From JBAXBF01 sp034429745 (lineage in GTDB: Bacteria > Chloroflexota > Anaerolineae > Anaerolineales > DRKV01), in the NCBI GenBank assembly GCA_034429745.1, contig DAOUFY010000084.1, positions 1 through 8,903 of the forward strand: a stretch of 8,903 nt of DNA, read 5' to 3'. Below the pieces are notes generated by a model that was not told where the DNA came from, made no database searches, and saw only the letters and a list, made by a program, of their open reading frames with translations. Both the position numbers and the translations under genes were made by a program. Positions within the stretch are counted from its first letter, which is position 1; each line of letters starts with the position of its first letter. Shown here piece by piece: positions 1 through 6,473 of this stretch.

Positions 1-2393
1 AATCCATTGGCTCTTGCTGATATCAACAATCGTTGGGTATTCCCAAAACCAGGTGAATATATAAAAATAGCATTGCTTTTGGGATTAGTTACCTCAAGTG
101 TGAATGCTTTATCTTCTTCTGGAAGAAGACTCCTTTCATCTCCAAATACATCTACTTGATTCACATAATTCAACAATAAAGGTACATTGTGGGCTTGTGC
201 CCAACCTAAAGCACTATAGGGCAAATCCAATACCACCAATTTTTTTATTCTCCAAGGAGGTGTTTCATCGCTTGCTAAACTATTTTTCTCCACATCAATA
301 GACACTTCTTGATAGATATTATCATATCGAGTGGGTTGGGTGCCTTCAATAAACCACTCCAATCGTTTGTAAGGGCATAAAGAGGTTGGCAGCAATCCTG
401 ATAAGGAGCAAATTTCAACTTGAACCAATCCATTAGGGCGGATAAATTGCTCTTTCGGCATGTTTTGCAATACACTTCTTATAAACTCATGCCAAATTGG
501 TCCTGCACCACTAATGCCGCTAATATCCCGCATAGGAGTATGATCTGTGTTTCCCACCCACACCCCGACAACTAAACTAGGGGTATATCCAACTGTCCAA
601 TTATCATGAAAATTAGAAGTTGTTCCAGTCTTTACTGCTGCCGGACGGTCAATTCGTAAAATACTATTGCGTCCAAAACCTAAGATTCTCGCATCGTCGT
701 CACTAAGGATATCAGAAATAAGCCATGCAATTCTTTCATCCATCACTCGCTTTTCGAGTGTTGAATTATGAATCATACATACATCGTGTGTAATGCTACC
801 CCCATTATAAGTACTATAAATCACTGTCCCATCCGCTGCTTTTATATCTAATACAAAAAGAGGAGGTTTATACACTCCCCCTTTTGCAAAAACAGCATAA
901 GCATTTGTAAGATCCAACAATGAGATCTCACCTCCACCCAATGCCAAGGAAAGATCTATTTTTTCCGGATCGCCCAAGGTATCCATTCCTACACCTTTCA
1001 TCATCTTAATGAACTCTTCCTCTCCTACATAATCCAAAGCAATAACAGCAGGAATATTCAAAGAAGAGGCTAATGCTTGGCGAACTAAAACAGGACCGTG
1101 CTCTAAATTATCATAATTCTTTGGTGTATATACCTCACCTTTCTGAGTGGTAAAGTTTGTTATTACATCTAAAATCATTGTTGCAGGAGTCCATGGAGGA
1201 CCTGATTTAGGTTTATCAAAAGCAGCTGCATAAATAAATGGCTTTAGTGCTGAGCCCGGCTGACGCAGGGCAGTAGCCATATTCACTGCTCCATAAATAT
1301 CTTGATCAAAATAATTTTTACTCCCCACTAGTGCCAATACTTCACCGCTTTTTGCGTCTATTGCCACAAGTGCTCCATTGGTTACATGGTGATCAACAGA
1401 TGACTTAGTATAGCCACTGCTTTTAACCGATGATTGCAGTGTATCTAAATGCTTCTTTATGGCATTTTCAGCCGTTTTCTGCCAATCCAAATTCAACGTG
1501 GTTCTAACAACTATCCCTGTTTTAAAATCACTCATTGAGCTGCCACATTGTGATAACAATTCATCCAATTGATCGCGCACCATCAATACAAAATGAGGAG
1601 CTTCCATTGGATACGGGGTAGAAGAATATACCAACGGTTCTTCCTCTGCAGCTTTTCGTTCCTCAGGGGTTATCACACCCTGTTTTTCCATGAGCTCTAA
1701 TACGGTTTTTTGTCGCTGTTTTGCTTTGTCTGGATTAGTATAAGGATTATATAATGCAGGAGCTTGAGGAATCCCTGCGATCACCGCCGATTCCGCAAGA
1801 CTCAGCGCTTCAACAGGTTTCCCAAAATATGTTTGAGCGGCTGCTTCAACTCCATAAGCCATTGCTCCATAATAAGTATGATTTAAGTACAGGGTTAACA
1901 ATTCCTCTTTAGAATAATACCTTGCTAGTTCCAAAGCTAATATAATTTCTTTTATCTTTCTTACAACAGTTCGCTCATTTTTCTCTTCATTACCAAGCAA
2001 TAAATTTCTTGCTATTTGTTGAGTTATTGTGCTGCCTCCAGCTACAATTCTCCCCTGCTTAAGATTAATCCACCCTGCGCGAATAATACCTCGCCAATCT
2101 ACACCACTATTTGAATAAAAACTGCGATCTTCGGTAGCTACAGTGGCTGCTTTTAATGCATAGGGTATTTGATCAGATTTTACGGATAAATGCCTGCCTC
2201 CATTCTGTTGGAAGGCTTCATAAAGCAATTTGCCATTGCGGTCTGTAATACGAATGCTTGGAGAGGAAAAGCCTGTAGAAATATTTTGTGGTGACGGTAA
2301 GTCTTTTAGTATGTAAAGCCAAAATATTCCGCCTAAAACGAAAAATAGTAAAATCAATGTCATTAATATTATGGTACACTTTTTTCTTTTCAT
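1..2393 (-). CDS. Class A penicillin-binding protein (transglycosylase/transpeptidase), C-terminus cut by window edge
   Basis: Reading the minus strand from ATG at 2393 gives 797 codons without a stop, running off the left edge. An in-frame stop at 2406-2408 makes this ATG the first possible start; no clear Shine-Dalgarno precedes it. The product makes peptidoglycan at the outer face of the membrane: it polymerises lipid II and cross-links stem peptides. Visible parts: one N-terminal signal-anchor helix (about residues 8-28); GT51 glycosyltransferase domain (about 60-235) with catalytic-Glu motif EDRSFY at 88-93 and GGSTITQQ at 119-126; transpeptidase domain (about 295-640) with SALK at 381-384 (acylated Ser381), SLN at 444-446 and KTGT at 588-591. 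A Cys-containing tail (CSLSGLLPTSLCP from residue 662, then FIEGTQPT) and the start of a beta-rich segment near 768-797 resemble the C-terminal region of PBP1C-type proteins. The GT51 motif has Asn95 where His is usual. It is divergent from the sufR operon. The class is secure; the 1A versus 1C subtype is not. Confidence 0.95.
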   Translation of the reverse strand, partial: MKRKKCTIILMTLILLFFVLGGIFWLYILKDLPSPQNISTGFSSPSIRITDRNGKLLYEAFQQNGGRHLSVKSDQIPYALKAATVATEDRSFYSNSGVDWRGIIRAGWINLKQGRIVAGGSTITQQIARNLLLGNEEKNERTVVRKIKEIILALELARYYSKEELLTLYLNHTYYGAMAYGVEAAAQTYFGKPVEALSLAESAVIAGIPQAPALYNPYTNPDKAKQRQKTVLELMEKQGVITPEERKAAEEEPLVYSSTPYPMEAPHFVLMVRDQLDELLSQCGSSMSDFKTGIVVRTTLNLDWQKTAENAIKKHLDTLQSSVKSSGYTKSSVDHHVTNGALVAIDAKSGEVLALVGSKNYFDQDIYGAVNMATALRQPGSALKPFIYAAAFDKPKSGPPWTPATMILDVITNFTTQKGEVYTPKNYDNLEHGPVLVRQALASSLNIPAVIALDYVGEEEFIKMMKGVGMDTLGDPEKIDLSLALGGGEISLLDLTNAYAVFAKGGVYKPPLFVLDIKAADGTVIYSTYNGGSITHDVCMIHNSTLEKRVMDERIAWLISDILSDDDARILGFGRNSILRIDRPAAVKTGTTSNFHDNWTVGYTPSLVVGVWVGNTDHTPMRDISGISGAGPIWHEFIRSVLQNMPKEQFIRPNGLVQVEICSLSGLLPTSLCPYKRLEWFIEGTQPTRYDNIYQEVSIDVEKNSLASDETPPWRIKKLVVLDLPYSALGWAQAHNVPLLLNYVNQVDVFGDERSLLPEEDKAFTLEVTNPKSNAIFIYSPGFGNTQRLLISARANG

Positions 2394-2468
2394 ATCTTGC
2401 GTGAACTAAATACAACTCATAGACCAAAAAATATATTCATACCTGTTTATTATGCTGATTTTATATAT

Positions 2469-2496
2469 ATTTATCTGATAATATTGACATTTATCT
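2469..2496. repeat. Operator-like dyad and 20-bp-spaced direct repeat beside the sufR promoter
   Basis: TTATC-T-GATAA at 2471-2481 is a perfect 5-bp-arm inverted repeat ending 2 bp before the -35 hexamer. The octamer ATTTATCT occurs at 2469-2476 and again at 2489-2496, exactly 20 bp apart (about two helical turns); the second copy touches the end of the -35 box. This placement would suit an operator, possibly for autoregulation by the SufR-like protein encoded just downstream. That link is inference: the sequence is AT-rich and short repeats can arise by chance. Confidence 0.35.
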
Positions 2497-2512
2497 TGCT
2501 TCTGATTATACT
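2484..2512 (+). promoter_or_regulatory. Sigma-70-type promoter of the sufR-DUF59 operon
   Basis: TTGACA at 2484-2489 is a perfect -35 consensus. After a 17-bp spacer comes TATACT at 2507-2512, which matches the -10 consensus at five of six positions. Transcription should begin near 2518-2520, giving a leader of about 27 nt before the ATG at 2546, with GGAG at 2538-2541 as ribosome binding site (4-nt spacer, slightly short). No equally good promoter is visible for the divergent PBP gene in the same 152-bp region. Confidence 0.8.
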
Positions 2513-2545
2513 CTAGTTACCATAGAAAAATTGTAATGGAGACAC

Positions 2546-3181
2546 ATGAAAAGTACACGTGAATTAATCCTCCAAACCTTGTCGGCAAAATATCGCTGCA
2601 CCATTAGTGAATTAGCGGAAGAAGTAGGGATAAATCCCATTTCTGTTAGGCATCACATCGCAAAATTGGAGGGGGAGAATTTTGTTTCTTCCGAAGAGGA
2701 GCGGCGCGGGGTAGGCAGACCAAGAAGGGTATATTTCTTGACATCTAAAGGATTAGAAAAATTTTCAAGCCCCTACATTCAAATGACCAATCATCTCCTT
2801 AAACAGATAAAAACATGTTTAGACGATCGTGAAACTGATCCTTTTTTTATTCAAATTTGTAAAGATATAGTCTATGAACATGTTACCTCACAAGCTTTAG
2901 ATCAGATGTCGCTTGAAGAACGACTAAACCAGCTTAGGGAAATTCTTGCCACTGAAGGAATATGCATATCATGGAAAGATAAAGGTGATTATATTCAACT
3001 TTCCATAGATCAATGTCCATATGATCCGATAGCCCAGAAACATCATGAAATTTGCACAATTGACTTTAGTATAATAGCAGAAACTCTACGCATAGCCCCG
3101 CAATTCATTCAGTATATTTCAGAAAGTAAAAACCCTTGTAGATATTTAATTCGCAAACAACTAGGAGCAACTTTACCATGA
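2546..3181 (+). CDS. sufR: SufR-like Fe-S cluster-sensing winged-helix transcriptional regulator
   Basis: The protein has 211 residues, about the size of known SufR proteins. The N-terminal 70 residues form a winged helix-turn-helix: a helix pair near 15-45 (TISELAEEVGINPISVRHHI) and a wing around 52-66 (GVGRPRRVYFLT), typical of the ArsR/SufR group. The C-terminal half carries Cys157, Cys170 and Cys198, i.e. C-X12-C-X27-C, within the contexts CPYDPIAQKHHEIC and NPCRYLI. This spacing is the one I recall for the Fe-S-binding cysteines of cyanobacterial and mycobacterial SufR. SufR represses the suf Fe-S assembly operon when its own cluster is loaded. Here no sufBCDS genes are visible; the only partner is the overlapping DUF59 gene downstream, itself linked to Fe-S assembly. 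The gene has a consensus promoter and an adjacent dyad, so autoregulation is plausible. A related Fe-S or DeoR-like regulator of another regulon is the main alternative. Confidence 0.8.
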   Translation: MKSTRELILQTLSAKYRCTISELAEEVGINPISVRHHIAKLEGENFVSSEEERRGVGRPRRVYFLTSKGLEKFSSPYIQMTNHLLKQIKTCLDDRETDPFFIQICKDIVYEHVTSQALDQMSLEERLNQLREILATEGICISWKDKGDYIQLSIDQCPYDPIAQKHHEICTIDFSIIAETLRIAPQFIQYISESKNPCRYLIRKQLGATLP

Positions 3182-3552
3182 ACGAGGACAATTCATCATC
3201 GAACGAAACCTTTCAGTTGCCTTCCCATTTACCATTTTGGCAAATCCAAGAAACACATCCTCACCTTATTACCTCTATATATAACGCCCTAAAAGAAATA
3301 TACGATCCTGAAATTCGTCTCTCCGTAATAGATTTGGGTTTAATTAGAGACATTCAAATAGGGGAAAGTGAAGCAAATGTAACCATGATCCTTACAACAC
3401 CTTTTTGTCCCTATGGACCTTTACTTATGGAAGCCGTTCGTGAAAAAGCTGAAGGCGTGATTAATAAACCAACAAAAGTAGTTCTCGGAACTGAGTTTTG
3501 GTCTCCTAGCATGATGCCCGAAGATCTGCGCCCCGATTGGGGTATATACTAA
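3178..3552 (+). CDS. MIP18/DUF59-family metal-sulfur cluster assembly factor (SufT/PaaD-like)
   Basis: This 124-residue protein starts at an ATG overlapping the sufR stop as ATGA (3178-3181), with AGGAG at 3163-3167, 10 nt upstream, so the two genes should be translationally coupled. Residues 30-109 match the DUF59/MIP18 fold: YDPEI at 42-46, DLGLIRDI at 52-59, and TTPFCPYG at 73-80 bearing the conserved reactive Cys77; the tail WSPSMMPEDLR (108-118) also fits the family. DUF59 proteins help mature Fe-S proteins, as stand-alone SufT or within the phenylacetate pathway (PaaD). With a SufR-like regulator as its operon partner and no paa genes in view, the SufT-like role is favoured. The N-terminal 20 residues are polar and low in complexity. 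Family membership is secure; the client proteins are unknown. Confidence 0.88.
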   Translation: MNEDNSSSNETFQLPSHLPFWQIQETHPHLITSIYNALKEIYDPEIRLSVIDLGLIRDIQIGESEANVTMILTTPFCPYGPLLMEAVREKAEGVINKPTKVVLGTEFWSPSMMPEDLRPDWGIY

Positions 3553-4740
3553 TCATGGCTTCGGAGTAGCGGCTTCTGGAGCAGCTCCTGTTCCATATCC
3601 AATAAATACCCGCGGACTACTAACTGCCCCAGCAGATTCCCATATTGGTTGCCCTCTGTCATCTGTACCAGTTTGCCTTACCACCTCTACAGTCCAACGA
3701 AAGATATGAGGAAGGTCATCTTTAGGTAAAATATCCACAGGTATAGGCTGTTTTGTATCTTTAACATAATAAGTCTTTTTTGTCCCTTCACCCTCAGTTA
3801 AATTTTCAATATAAACCGCATACACTTCATTATCCCGCAATACCCCAACTGATGCCCATTGCAAGGCCATGGCTGTGTCTTGTTTTGTAAAAACAGCTCC
3901 ATCGGCAGGCAATAATAAATTAGGTGCAGGATAAGGCGGTGGTGGTGAGGGAGTTGGGGAAGGACCTGGTGTCGGATCTCTTTTGCATAAAGGAATCACC
4001 AGAGTCATACCGGAATATACAACATCTGATGGTAATCCATTATATTCTCTGATGGCTGCAATGGAGATCGCATAATTTCTGGCAATGCCGCTTAAAGTAT
4101 CATTTTCTTGAACTTGATAATATGCCTTTTCACATGCAGCTTCAGTGGCATCTTCTGGTGCTAAAGTTGATGTTGGCAACGGTGTTGCTGTAGGTGTTGG
4201 CTGAGGAATTTTCAGTTTCTGCCCCACATATAAAGTCCCACAATCTGCAGGTAAGTTGTTGAGCAAAACTAAACTCTGAATGGATATTTCAAACCGTGCT
4301 GCTATAGCACTGCAAGTATCACTTTGAGCTACTGTATAGTCAAAAGGTGTTGGTGTGGGTAAGGGTGTAAAGGTAGGTGTAGGTGTAACAGGAGTTGGTG
4401 TAAGAGTAAAAGTAGGTGATGCTAATGGTGTAAGCGTTGGTGTTGGTTCAACAACCCTGCCTGTTCCTCGTAACACTAAAAACAGCAAAAATGCACCTAT
4501 TCCTAAAACTAACGCTAATAGTATTAAAGCTACCGGCAGACTTAATGTAATCTGAGGCATTCGGCTCGCCTCAACAATAGCTTCAGGTTCTTTTGTTGTT
4601 ATTACTTCTTTTCGTAATGGTCCTGTTTTTCCACCCAACAAGCTCGTTCCACAAACAGGACAACGAGTCGTGCTTTCGCTTAATCGCGTTCCACAGGTTG
4701 GGCATATTTTTCCTGGAGATGTTGGCGTTTGAAAGCTCAT
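3553..4740 (-). CDS. Membrane protein with cytoplasmic zinc ribbon, two extracellular LysM domains and C-terminal beta-rich domain
   Basis: The protein has 395 residues from ATG at 4740; an in-frame stop lies just upstream at 4750-4752. In order: zinc ribbon with Cys13, Cys16, Cys27 and Cys30 (CPTCG and CPVCG); a single hydrophobic helix at about 64-90; a Pro/Thr-rich linker at 98-133; LysM 1 at about 134-179; a short Pro/Thr linker; LysM 2 at about 207-251; a Pro-rich linker at 255-273; then a domain at about 274-381 with spaced Trp/Tyr residues suggesting an Ig- or FN3-like beta sandwich. LysM domains bind peptidoglycan or related N-acetylglucosamine glycans, so the inferred topology is zinc ribbon inside, LysM outside. 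Both LysMs are Cys-containing variants (Cys143/Cys167 and Cys203/Cys252) that could form disulfides. No enzymatic domain is visible, so it is probably a wall-binding or sensing/scaffold protein. It converges on the DUF59 gene with no gap and diverges from hemW. Precise function unknown. Confidence 0.85.
   Translation of the reverse strand: MSFQTPTSPGKICPTCGTRLSESTTRCPVCGTSLLGGKTGPLRKEVITTKEPEAIVEASRMPQITLSLPVALILLALVLGIGAFLLFLVLRGTGRVVEPTPTLTPLASPTFTLTPTPVTPTPTFTPLPTPTPFDYTVAQSDTCSAIAARFEISIQSLVLLNNLPADCGTLYVGQKLKIPQPTPTATPLPTSTLAPEDATEAACEKAYYQVQENDTLSGIARNYAISIAAIREYNGLPSDVVYSGMTLVIPLCKRDPTPGPSPTPSPPPPYPAPNLLLPADGAVFTKQDTAMALQWASVGVLRDNEVYAVYIENLTEGEGTKKTYYVKDTKQPIPVDILPKDDLPHIFRWTVEVVRQTGTDDRGQPIWESAGAVSSPRVFIGYGTGAAPEAATPKP
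4342..4449 (-). repeat. Low-complexity Pro/Thr linker-coding tract in the LysM gene
   Basis: On the plus strand this tract is a run of imperfect GGTGTT/GGTGTA/GGTGTG units; on the coding strand it gives repeated PTPTP/PTFTP-like peptides (residues 98-133). Such tracts are extended, flexible spacers between the membrane helix and the first LysM domain. They are prone to length change by slippage, so linker length may differ between strains. Confidence 0.75.
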
Positions 4741-4754
4741 AATGTCATATCATT

Positions 4755-4763
4755 TGATAAAAT
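4755..4763 (+). promoter_or_regulatory. Candidate extended -10 element for hemW
   Basis: TGATAAAAT at 4755-4763 reads as TG-N-TAAAAT, an extended -10 motif (hexamer TAAAAT at 4758-4763), with no good -35 upstream. Transcription would start near 4770, only a few nucleotides before the preferred hemW ATG at 4774, which has no Shine-Dalgarno sequence. The resulting mRNA would be nearly leaderless. This is suggestive only. Confidence 0.25.
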
Positions 4764-4773
4764 AATTTCATCC

Positions 4774-5988
4774 ATGATTATACCAGTTTATTCTTCTTCT
4801 TGGGAAGATTTTCCAATAAGCATTTACATTCACATCCCTTTTTGTATCAGTCGTTGTTCCTACTGTGATTTTGTATCCTATGCCGGCTGCGAAGATTTAC
4901 TTCCCAACTATGTTGAAGCTCTGATAAAAGAAATTCGCTCCTTTTCCAATGCTGCAAATAAAAAATTGCCTGCTCATACAATATACTTCGGAGGTGGCAC
5001 ACCTTCATTGTTATCATCCAGCCAGTTTAGTTACATTCTTGAGGTAATTAATGAATCCTTTGAAATTCTACCTAATGTAGAAATTACCCTTGAAGCCAAT
5101 CCTAATTCCTTTCACCACAACCCACAACTCCTTAATATAGAAATCAATCGTATAAGCATTGGGGCACAATCATCGCATCAACCAGAACTATTTATTTTAG
5201 GTAGAAAACACACCTTTAATGATGTTAAGCAGCTTGTATCTTTAATTAGATCAAAAGGACGTCAACAGATTAATATAGACCTTATTTATGGTATTCCTCA
5301 TCAAGACCTAATAAGTTGGAAGAAAACGCTCGATGACACCACATCCTTAAACCCAGAGCATATATCCCTCTATTCTCTTACAGTTGAAAAAGGTACCATC
5401 TTGGAAAAACAGCTTGCTTCAGGTGAACTTGCTCCTATTGATGAAGATCTTGCTGCCGATATGTATGAATATAGCCGGCAGTATCTTAATAAGCTTGGGT
5501 TTATACATTATGAAATCTCCAATTGGGCAAGAACGAATCAAAATGGACAACCTTATGTATGCAATCACAATTTACAGTATTGGCTTAACCTGCCTTATAT
5601 TGGTTTTGGTGCAGGTGCACATAGTTTTATGTCTCATAAACGATTCAGAAACACCAACAGTATAGTCCAATACATAAAAAATTGTACCAATGAAAAGAAT
5701 GGCTCCTTTCCAACGTCATTAGCTACTCAAGAAGTAATCGAATTATCTCAAGAAGATGAAATGAATGAAACCATTTTTATGGGCCTTCGTTTAGTACAAA
5801 GAGGAATATTGTGTGAAGAGTTTTTTATGAGGTTTGGAATTCCATTGGAACAACAATACGGAAAAAAGATTGAAAAATTAATAGCCTTAAACCTACTAGA
5901 GTGGTATAATATTAATAATCAAAGGGGGCTTCGTTTAACATCAAAAGGTTGTCTTTTAGCTAACCAAGTCTTCATTCACTTCATTTAG
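4774..5988 (+). CDS. hemW: HemW-type radical SAM heme chaperone (coproporphyrinogen oxidase-like)
   Basis: The product has 404 residues from ATG at 4774. Cys24, Cys28 and Cys31 form the radical SAM CX3CX2C motif in IPFCISRCSYCDF; the residues after Cys31 are Asp-Phe rather than the extra Cys seen in true HemN, which favours HemW. Other family motifs: YFGGGTPS at 71-78, ITLEANP, RISIGAQSS, NIDLIYGIP, HYEISNW, and the C-terminal CNHNLQYW followed by GFGAGAHS. HemW binds heme and an Fe4S4 cluster and delivers heme to target proteins in the cytoplasm; many homologues are misannotated as oxygen-independent coproporphyrinogen III oxidase. An alternative TTG start at 4729 has GGAG at 4715-4718 but would add 15 residues with no family character and overlap the divergent LysM gene, so ATG 4774 is preferred. 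It lies near the sufR-DUF59 operon but is not co-transcribed with it. No heme-synthesis gene is adjacent. Confidence 0.9.
   Translation: MIIPVYSSSWEDFPISIYIHIPFCISRCSYCDFVSYAGCEDLLPNYVEALIKEIRSFSNAANKKLPAHTIYFGGGTPSLLSSSQFSYILEVINESFEILPNVEITLEANPNSFHHNPQLLNIEINRISIGAQSSHQPELFILGRKHTFNDVKQLVSLIRSKGRQQINIDLIYGIPHQDLISWKKTLDDTTSLNPEHISLYSLTVEKGTILEKQLASGELAPIDEDLAADMYEYSRQYLNKLGFIHYEISNWARTNQNGQPYVCNHNLQYWLNLPYIGFGAGAHSFMSHKRFRNTNSIVQYIKNCTNEKNGSFPTSLATQEVIELSQEDEMNETIFMGLRLVQRGILCEEFFMRFGIPLEQQYGKKIEKLIALNLLEWYNINNQRGLRLTSKGCLLANQVFIHFI
4777..4806 (-). promoter_or_regulatory. Candidate promoter of the LysM gene, inside the 5' end of hemW
   Basis: On the minus strand TATAAT (4777-4782) is a perfect -10 hexamer. 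Eighteen bp upstream is TTCCCA (4801-4806), a four-of-six match to the -35 consensus. Transcription would start around 4770, about 30 nt before the LysM ATG. The element lies within the first codons of hemW, which fits the tight 33-bp divergent gap. No ribosome binding site is visible for the LysM gene. Such AT-rich matches can be chance. Confidence 0.35.
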
Positions 5989-6112
5989 TTGCAACCATGG
6001 AAATAAACGCAGACCAATCTCTTGCATAACAGCGAGGGGAAAGATTTACCAATATATATTGTCAAGGCATAGTACTTGCACTGAAGTTAATAGCGAGAGT
6101 ATTTTTAAAAGA

Positions 6113-6445
6113 ATGCCCATGAACGACAATATACTATCTGAATTTTTTATGCAAGAAGCCAATGCCTGCAAAGATTGGATCAAACATTCCGACAGGCAGA
6201 GCTTTGAAAAATTTTACATAAATGTATTGGCGAACCTGCGCAAGATCGGCATTCCTACACTAGAAACTGCCTCAATATATTCTATTCCTCTCGAAAAAAG
6301 ATTAGAAGAATTAGACCGTCTGGAAAAAGAACATCGGGTTGAACTTGAAGCAGCTTTTCTTGCAGTATGGCTTTCAAATGAAATGAAACCCATTCGCGAG
6401 CAGTATCGCAAAAAAAGCACCCTGAAACTATTGCAAAACTTATAA
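6113..6445 (+). CDS. Small protein of unknown function upstream of the NYN gene
   Basis: The product has 110 residues from ATG at 6113; ATG at 6119 or TTG at 6059 are other in-frame starts. GAGAG at 6095-6099 is a weak, rather distant ribosome binding site (13 nt) for 6113. I do not recognise the family. The protein is soluble-looking, with no signal peptide or membrane helix. It appears largely alpha-helical and rich in charged residues, with a Lys/Glu/Arg-dense stretch in the second half (EKRLEELDRLEKEHRVELE) that may form a short coiled coil, and a basic C-terminus (REQYRKKSTLK). Its stop lies 16-28 bp before the NYN gene, depending on that gene's start, so the two are probably an operon. 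It begins 124 bp after hemW with no clear promoter or terminator between, so read-through from hemW is possible. Codon use resembles its neighbours. Real coding is likely but not certain. Confidence 0.65.
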   Translation: MPMNDNILSEFFMQEANACKDWIKHSDRQSFEKFYINVLANLRKIGIPTLETASIYSIPLEKRLEELDRLEKEHRVELEAAFLAVWLSNEMKPIREQYRKKSTLKLLQNL

Positions 6446-6473
6446 GTTGAAAGAGTGATGATTGATTTATATT

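Noticed and set aside
104..475. Short open frames on both strands within the first 500 bases
   Set aside because: They lie inside the continuous, motif-bearing PBP reading frame on the minus strand and show no family features.
2218..2427. 69-codon minus-strand frame starting upstream of the PBP ATG
   Set aside because: It is out of frame with the PBP, whose membrane anchor and GT51 start are clear in the other frame; the product has no recognisable features.
5384..5665. 93-codon plus-strand frame with hydrophobic stretches
   Set aside because: It is fully inside hemW in another frame, over segments encoding conserved HemW motifs; hydrophobicity is a by-product of the AT-rich shifted frame.
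5989..6112. Possible terminator or small gene between hemW and the small protein gene
   Set aside because: No stem-loop with a T-run was found. An ATG at 5997 gives only ten codons, and AGGGGA at 6035-6040 is too far from any start codon.
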